A stretch of 64,000 bases of DNA, from contig JAUVYV010000012.1 of NCBI GenBank assembly GCA_030602885.1, positions 20,346 through 84,345 on the forward strand, in the 5' to 3' direction. The notes beneath the pieces were generated by a model. It searched no databases. It had not been told where the DNA came from and saw nothing but the letters and a program-made list of their open reading frames with translations. Each line of letters begins with the position of its first letter. The stretch's first letter is position 1. The translations under genes were made by a program, and so were the position numbers. Of the stretch, positions 18,478 to 24,467 are shown piece after piece. This stretch comes from Phycisphaerales bacterium (GTDB taxonomy: Bacteria; Planctomycetota; Phycisphaerae; Sedimentisphaerales; Anaerobacaceae).

Positions 18478-20712
18478 ATGGACTTTGAAATTGAAGATAC
18501 ACGAAAGAACGTCCTAAAGCTCAAAAACCTCATCGACGCAGGGGCCGTCACCCTCCAAACGGCTCTCGACTGGCTCAGGACCATCCACGAGATTCGTTTC
18601 TTCGAGGAAAAAGTCTTCGACCTGTTAGGCCAGAATATCATAAAGGGCGCTTCACACCTCTACGCAGGCCAGGAAGCCGTCGCAACAGGCGCAATCGCCG
18701 CCATAACCGAAAAAGACGTCATCGGCTCCACTCACCGAGGCCACGGACACTGCGGAGCCATCGGAAACAAGCACGCAAAAACCGAAGAACAGCGCCGGCA
18801 GCACTGGAATCGAATGATGGCCGAATTGATGGGAAAGCAGACCGGATACTGCGGCGGAAGAGGCGGCTCTATGCACATCGCAGACGTCAGCAAAGGAAAC
18901 CTCGGCTCAACCGGTATCGTCGGCGGAAATATACCCCCTGCCGTCGGGGCTGCACTTGCCGAAAAATACAAAAAAACCGGCGCCGTCGTCCTTTCATTCT
19001 TCGGTGACGGCTCCACAAACACCGGCTCATTCCACGAGTCTATGAATATGGCTTCGGTACTGAACATCCCACTCGTCGCAATCATCGAAAACAACCTCTA
19101 CGGAATGAGCGTCCCATACCAAAAGGTCGAGGTCGAGCACACCGGCTGCGCAAGCAACATCACCGATATTGCCGAAAGAGCCCACGCCTATAACGTCCCC
19201 GCCATGATAGTGGATGGCCAGGACGTCGTCGCCGTCTTCCTCGCCGTCACCAAAGCTGCGAAGAGGGCTCGCGAAAAATCCATGATGACAATCATCGAGT
19301 GCAAAACATACCGCTGGTACGGCCACAGCCGCTCCGACCCACGCAAGTATCGCACCAAAGAAGAGGAACAAGCATGGCACGACAGAGACCCCATCATCGT
19401 CCTGAGCAAAAAACTCATCACTGAAAAGCTCGCCACACAAGAGCAGCTCGACGAGATAAAGCAAAAGGCAAATGATACTATCGAGGCCGCAACACAGTTT
19501 GGCATCGACAGCCCCTGGCCCGACGTCGCCGACCTCGAAAAGGATGTCTACGTCTCCGAAACCTGCGAGTCAGCCCTCATCGACAAGGAAAGACAAACCG
19601 CCGCAAAGGCCGTCGAGGCAACCGCCGCATTCGAAAAGGCAATGGCCGCCTCCACCGCAAAAACAAAGAAGGAAAAGACCAAACAGTCCCAGGGTAAAAT
19701 CAAAGAGCAGTTCGACCTCGACATAATGACAATGGGCCAGGCCGTCATCGCCGCACAGGCCGAGGAAATGCGCCGCGACAAGAACGTAATCCTCATGGGC
19801 GAAGACGTCGGCCTCTACGGAGGCGCATACCAGGCAAGCAAGGGACTCGTCCAGGAATTCGGCACCGACCGAGTAATCGACACCGCTATCTCAGAAGCCG
19901 CTATCGTCGGAGCAGGCGTCGGCGCCGCAATTCGCGGTATCCGACCCATCACCGAGATTATGTACGTCGACTTCGTCACCATCGCAAGCGACCAGCTCAT
20001 GCACAACGGCGCATTCAATCGCTATATGTTCGGCGGCCACGCAAAGGTTCCTATGGTCGTCAGAACCGAAGGCGGCGTAGGCCGATGCATCGCCGCACAC
20101 CACTCAAAATCACTCGAACCATGGCTCATAAACATCCCCGGCCTGTACGTCGTTATGCCCTCAACGCCGTATGACGCAAAAGGCCTGCTCAAAGCCGCCA
20201 TCCGCTCCGACAACCCCGTCGTCTTCATCGAGCACAAGGCAACCTACGGCCAATTAGGTGCCGTTCCTGCCGGCGATTACATCATCCCCCTCGGCGTCGC
20301 AGACATCAAAAAACCCGGCAACGACGTCACCATAGTCAGCTACAGCAGAATGGCTATGTGGTCACTACAGGCCGCTCATCTGCTCGCCGAACAGCACGGC
20401 ATCGACGCCGAGGTTATAGACCTGCGCACGCTAAAACCAATGGATATCGACACCGTCGCAGAATCCGTCAAAAAGACAGGTCGGCTCGTCACCGTCGCCG
20501 AAAGCTTCCTTATGTGCGGCACAGGCCGAGAAATAACAGGCCGTTTTATGGAATACGAATTCGCCGACGGCTCACACGGCTTCGATTATCTCGATGCCGC
20601 CCCCGTTAATCTCGCCGCCGCAGATTGCCCGCCACCAATGTCCGAGCCCCTCGAGCTGGCAAGCATTCCAAGCGTTGACCGAATCGTCAAGGCCGTCAGA
20701 AAAATGCTCTGA
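18478..20712 (+). CDS. Fused thiamin-dependent 2-oxoacid (pyruvate/acetoin-type) dehydrogenase E1 alpha-beta
   Basis: E1-alpha: GKQTGYCGGRGGSMHIAD, FFGDGSTNTGSFHESMNMA; Lys/Ala-rich linker; E1-beta: MGEDVGLYGGAYQASKGL, VDFVTIASDQLMHNGAFNRYMFGG. ATG at 18478 preferred over the track start at 18352. Confidence 0.9.
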   Translation: MDFEIEDTRKNVLKLKNLIDAGAVTLQTALDWLRTIHEIRFFEEKVFDLLGQNIIKGASHLYAGQEAVATGAIAAITEKDVIGSTHRGHGHCGAIGNKHAKTEEQRRQHWNRMMAELMGKQTGYCGGRGGSMHIADVSKGNLGSTGIVGGNIPPAVGAALAEKYKKTGAVVLSFFGDGSTNTGSFHESMNMASVLNIPLVAIIENNLYGMSVPYQKVEVEHTGCASNITDIAERAHAYNVPAMIVDGQDVVAVFLAVTKAAKRAREKSMMTIIECKTYRWYGHSRSDPRKYRTKEEEQAWHDRDPIIVLSKKLITEKLATQEQLDEIKQKANDTIEAATQFGIDSPWPDVADLEKDVYVSETCESALIDKERQTAAKAVEATAAFEKAMAASTAKTKKEKTKQSQGKIKEQFDLDIMTMGQAVIAAQAEEMRRDKNVILMGEDVGLYGGAYQASKGLVQEFGTDRVIDTAISEAAIVGAGVGAAIRGIRPITEIMYVDFVTIASDQLMHNGAFNRYMFGGHAKVPMVVRTEGGVGRCIAAHHSKSLEPWLINIPGLYVVMPSTPYDAKGLLKAAIRSDNPVVFIEHKATYGQLGAVPAGDYIIPLGVADIKKPGNDVTIVSYSRMAMWSLQAAHLLAEQHGIDAEVIDLRTLKPMDIDTVAESVKKTGRLVTVAESFLMCGTGREITGRFMEYEFADGSHGFDYLDAAPVNLAAADCPPPMSEPLELASIPSVDRIVKAVRKML

Positions 20713-20818
20713 CACGAGGCGTGAATACAGCGGCATAATACGGCTTGACTCGCTGTTGAGAGAAAAGTGCAAGCAGGTGCGGGGTCGAACTGGTCCCCGG
20801 TTTGTGGTCTGGGTAGAA

Positions 20819-20839
20819 CCCCCGGCATAAAGCCGGGGG
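20819..20839. repeat. Hairpin CCCCCGGC-ATAAA-GCCGGGGG (terminator- or REP-like)
   Basis: Perfect 8-bp stem with 5-nt loop, downstream of the E1 gene. Confidence 0.7.
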
Positions 20840-21030
20840 CTTTCGGCGGAAAATTGGGTTCGTTTTGGGTTCGTTTTTCACCGTTCGAAGGGGTGAATAT
20901 TCTTCGTAATTCCTTTTCAGGTATAGAGTTAAGCTCATTGTTGGCCTTGCCAAAATTGGGTTCGTTTTGCATAAAAAGGTGTAAATTGCCAGCAAGTTAA
21001 TTTGGGCAATATAGGCGGTTTTGTTTTTAG

Positions 21031-21060
21031 ACACTGATTCACGCTGATTGACACTGATTT
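21031..21060. repeat. Three tandem 10-bp units ACACTGATTC/ACGCTGATTG/ACACTGATTT
   Basis: Read directly from sequence. Confidence 0.85.
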
Positions 21061-21133
21061 TTGAAAGAGTTCAAGGGCTGAGAAACAAAATATAACATCT
21101 TGTAAGTGCGTGGGCATTGTTGAACCCCCCGAG

Positions 21134-21189
21134 TTTATTATTTACTATTTATTATTTACTATTTACTATTTACTATTTACTATTTGCTA
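21134..21189. repeat. Heptamer array, TTTACTA-type, 8 units
   Basis: TTTATTA TTTACTA TTTATTA TTTACTA x4 TTTGCTA. Confidence 0.95.
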
Positions 21190-21344
21190 TTAGTTTGATG
21201 GGTATTATACAATAGATTGTGTTGTGTGTCAAGTAAAATTTTTGGATTTAGCCACGGAGTTTTCACCACGAAGGACACCCTCTGTTGAAAAGCCAAGGTA
21301 GCAGGCACTCCAGGGTAAACTCCGGCCACGAAGATTACAGTGGG

Positions 21345-21454
21345 CAGATTGGCTTTGTGTTCTCGGCAGGTTACTCTCTGAAAGCGAGCTTTCTCCGAGT
21401 AACCCTGCCTTCGTCCACGGAATCGCTGCGCGCTTCTCTTTGGGAGCCAATCTG
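21345..21454. other. Nested inverted-repeat element (candidate structured RNA or MITE-like)
   Basis: CAGATTGGCT (21345-21354) pairs AGCCAATCTG (21445-21454); GGCAGGTTACTC (21365-21376) pairs GAGTAACCCTGCC (21397-21409, one bulge); GAAAGC-GA-GCTTTC at 21380-21393. Confidence 0.65.
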
Positions 21455-21649
21455 TTCTATGGGTGGGTGAATGGAGACAGGCGGCGATATCGCTGGAAAC
21501 AAGGGCCTCGTTAAAGAGGCAGCCGTGAGGCGCTCAATTAGAATACCGGGTAAAGGCCGTTAATAAGGGGGGGCAGAGCCAATCCTCCAATACCGTTTGT
21601 GTGGTTCTATAATTTGGCGGCAAGTGCGGACTTATATGGCCGGACACCT

Positions 21650-22297
21650 TTAATTCCTCCCCTTTAATCTTCCTTGATATATCTCTGTGAGTCGGTCAAA
21701 TTCCAGCTTTTTTGCTTTGGTGCGTTCTTTCTTGATTTTGGAAATATCAACCCTATGGTGTGCAGACCAGAAGTACTCCCAGTTTTTAGTCTTTTTGCAA
21801 AGTTGCCATTTCAACCCGTTAGGTTTAGGGATATAAGGCACATCACTTTTGTGGTTAGAATCAGGATCGAGAAGTATTATCATCCCTGGCTCAGCTTTAT
21901 CATTGCCTAAATAAGCAGAAATATAAGCACCACCTTCTATATATGCTTTTTGGAGATTACGCAGTTGAAGTCTTCGCTGATAGCGAAAAGCGTCATAGGC
22001 AATAGTTGTTCTAAGTAAATACCCCTCCTTTATCATTCTCGAGTGGAACCATGCGAGAAATGCGACGATAGTATGTAATTGTTCATCTGTTGCCCAAGAG
22101 ACAACACAATCAGAAACTGCAATTGCGTCAACGTGTGTTCTGAGTAGTCTAGCTTTGTCGTTCTGAATGTCATATACCGACTCATAAAGACAGTCCAACG
22201 CTTTAACTGCCTTTTTACGATTTTCGTTCATCATCTGTTTGAATCCGCAAAGGTCAGAAAAAGCAACATAAGTCTTGCTGTTAAAGTTTTCTGGCAT
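21650..22297 (-). CDS. Class III nucleotide cyclase-like protein
   Basis: MPENFNSKTYVAFSDLCGFKQMM (FxDxxGF), THVDAIAVSDCVVSW (second acidic residue), LLRTTIAYDAF, IEGGAYISAYLGND; strong AGGAGG-type RBS upstream of the ATG at 22297. Confidence 0.55.
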   Translation of the reverse strand: MPENFNSKTYVAFSDLCGFKQMMNENRKKAVKALDCLYESVYDIQNDKARLLRTHVDAIAVSDCVVSWATDEQLHTIVAFLAWFHSRMIKEGYLLRTTIAYDAFRYQRRLQLRNLQKAYIEGGAYISAYLGNDKAEPGMIILLDPDSNHKSDVPYIPKPNGLKWQLCKKTKNWEYFWSAHHRVDISKIKKERTKAKKLEFDRLTEIYQGRLKGRN

Positions 22298-22595
22298 TTT
22301 AATCCTCCTTGTATTCAGGATCATTGATGCATTTGAAATCGCCGTCACCAAATATCTTTTCTTTCATTTGCCTAATACCCCATGATTATACGGTCTGTAT
22401 AAAACGGGTCAATGCCCATCGCCGCAGGCGATCCCGCGGACTGAATACTAACTTGTCCCTAAGGGGCGACTATCAACTAAAGACTATCCGTTCCCGTTGG
22501 TTCTTCAATACTTATCCGCCCGTTCGACTTCGCTCAGGGCAGGCTCTATGGCAGACTCGTCCAATTACACACCATACAAGGCTGAATCTTCCGAC

Positions 22596-23567
22596 TCAGT
22601 GATCCTTTTTGTTGGTAGGCTTTCGTTCGGGCCAGTTGCCTCCCGTTCTGAGCTCCCTTATGTCCTCCGAATCCTTGGGAATCTGAAGCGAAATCCGCCA
22701 ATCCTCTGCTCCGGGTTTGCGAGAGGCAAACTCTACTCGTTGAATTGCGGTACCATCTAGAGACGTATATTCAACCTTCTTGGCGGTCTCCAAATCAACT
22801 TGCTCCACTTCGAGCGACATCGCCACGCTTAGCAACACGTCTCCGATTATTTTCGGTCCGTCTGTTGTATCCACTGTGACGTTGCCCGGAAAGGGGAAAC
22901 AAGCAGTCTTGACCTCTGGAGGCCGGCCCTTTTCGATATCGGTAAACGGATCAGTTATTTCCTGCAACTGCAACCATAGGTCATTGAGTGACCAAGTGGC
23001 TCCTGTCTCAATGTTCTTGAATAGGGGGGAAAATGTATCCGTGCCTAGCGGCAAGACAAGGTCGACGTGTTCTGGATCGGGCACTGTCCAGTCCAAAGAT
23101 CGGAAAAGCCGGATGCCAACACGGGCCAAGGCGCATCTTTTGTGCGTGAAGAGTACGAAATCCAGTCGTATCAGTTTGTTGATCTCAGCGGCTGTAACCT
23201 CGGATAATCGGCGCAGGTCAATACCGTGTTGGAGCGCTACAGCTTCTGCTTCCGAGGAGAACCCGGAGGAACTTACGGCAATAGTGCGGGCAGCACCTAT
23301 CGCATGTTTCTTTGTCGCAAGTTGCTCAATCCAGGTAACATCCTGCTTTGCACATCGTTTCCGACATTCAATCGTGATCAGAATGTTTGATGTACCGATC
23401 TGAGTTCGCACAGTTGCGTCGACCTCGCGGAGGCGTCCGGTGGTTCTGCAACGTACGCGATCAGGAGAAGTCACGATCAAACCGAGCGGGCCAGCATCGG
23501 CTTCAATCCGGGCCACTAATTGCTCGAACTTCCGCCAGTCCGGAATATCTTCTTTGTGTCGTGCCAT
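22596..23567 (-). CDS. Mrr-like restriction endonuclease-fold protein
   Basis: FEQLVARIEADAGPLGLIVTSPD...REVDATVRTQIGTSNILITIECRKRCAKQDVTWIEQLATKKHAIGAARTIAVSSSGFSSEAEAVALQHGIDLRRL. Confidence 0.72.
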   Translation of the reverse strand: MARHKEDIPDWRKFEQLVARIEADAGPLGLIVTSPDRVRCRTTGRLREVDATVRTQIGTSNILITIECRKRCAKQDVTWIEQLATKKHAIGAARTIAVSSSGFSSEAEAVALQHGIDLRRLSEVTAAEINKLIRLDFVLFTHKRCALARVGIRLFRSLDWTVPDPEHVDLVLPLGTDTFSPLFKNIETGATWSLNDLWLQLQEITDPFTDIEKGRPPEVKTACFPFPGNVTVDTTDGPKIIGDVLLSVAMSLEVEQVDLETAKKVEYTSLDGTAIQRVEFASRKPGAEDWRISLQIPKDSEDIRELRTGGNWPERKPTNKKDH

Positions 23568-23740
23568 GCTACTTTCCTCACCAGCCCAACATAATAATGA
23601 ACAACACTTTTCACGATTTACTATTGTTTTCCTCTGCGATCTCTGTGTCCTCTGTGGCTAAACAAAACTATCTATTTTCTCCTTGCAGCCGTTTTCATAT
23701 CCCGCCATTATACCCAAAACCGACAAGGCAACAACATTTT

Positions 23741-23816
23741 TTCCCCCGCACTACGCTGAGTGTGGGGTCTGCGCTAGTGCTACGACTTTGCACAACTTCA
23801 TCCGGGAAATCCGGGT
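23741..23816. repeat. Dispersed repeat copy 1
   Basis: TTCCCCCGCACTACGCTGAGTGTGGGGTCTGCGCTAGTGCTACGACTTTGCACAACTTCATCCGGGAAATCCGGG; nearly identical to 34000-34074. Confidence 0.92.
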
Positions 23817-23989
23817 TATTAGAGGGTGCAGGGTGCAAGGTGCAGGTTCTGGATTCCCGCTCCCCTGGGGATAAATTTCGCGGAAATGACAAAAGTCGGA
23901 CCGGTTGAATTGATGATTGATTATTGTGGGTCCTCTGTAGCGAAGCCATAGTAGAATGCACTCGAGGATTCGGCGGGATGTGGAAGGGA

Positions 23990-24063
23990 TTTTCGATCCT
24001 CGCTTACTACCTGCGAGGACAGGTTTTCGATCCCCGCTTAGGGCATGCGAGGACAAGTTTTCG
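23990..24063. repeat. 34-bp tandem repeat with internal hairpin, 2 full units plus partial
   Basis: TTTTCGATCCTCGCTTACTACCTGCGAGGACAGG / TTTTCGATCCCCGCTTAGGGCATGCGAGGACAAG / TTTTCGA. Confidence 0.88.
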
Positions 24064-24092
24064 AATGGGGATTAGGGGAAGAGGGAGAAGGG

Positions 24093-24127
24093 ATTTTCGA
24101 TTTGCGATTTACGATTGACGATTTGGG
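24093..24127. repeat. Heptamer array, ATTTACG-type, 5 units
   Basis: ATTTTCG ATTTGCG ATTTACG ATTGACG ATTTGGG. Confidence 0.88.
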
Positions 24128-24400
24128 ATTGGATTGGGATTGCTTCACTGCGTTCGCAATGACGGAGGGAATATCGAATTAGGAAGTGGATTCCCGCCTG
24201 CGCGGGAATGACAGATGGGCATTCCTCACGTGTGCAACCCCCGCGCCACAAGGGCACGGGGGCTAAACGAGACGGAAAGCCCTGGCAAAGCCAGGGCAAG
24301 GTTTTTATAATTTAGGATTCATTTTGGTTGGCCTGATTTTAGTTTAACTTTGCGGTAGTTTCAATACGATTATTATGATTCGAAGGTTTGCTGTAAGTAT

Positions 24401-24447
24401 AAAAAAAGGTCTTGGCTGGATTTAAACCAGCCAAGCCCTTTTTTTAA
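24401..24447 (-). terminator. Intrinsic terminator for the minus-strand gene at 24468
   Basis: A7-GGT-CTTGGCTGG-ATTTAAA-CCAGCCAAG-CCC-T8: 9-bp stem with T/A tracts on both sides. Confidence 0.85.
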
Positions 24448-24467
24448 AATCCTCGGTGTACCGACAG

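Noticed and set aside
20586-21034. Minus-strand ORFs with QNEPNF/KTNPI peptides
   Set aside because: Translations of dispersed repeats, partly antisense to the E1 gene end; not real genes.
23387-24299. Several ORFs over the 23.4-24.3 kb repeat cluster (e.g. VIPAQAGI, HCERSEAIP peptides)
   Set aside because: Repeat-derived spurious ORFs; the region is better described as stacked repeats.
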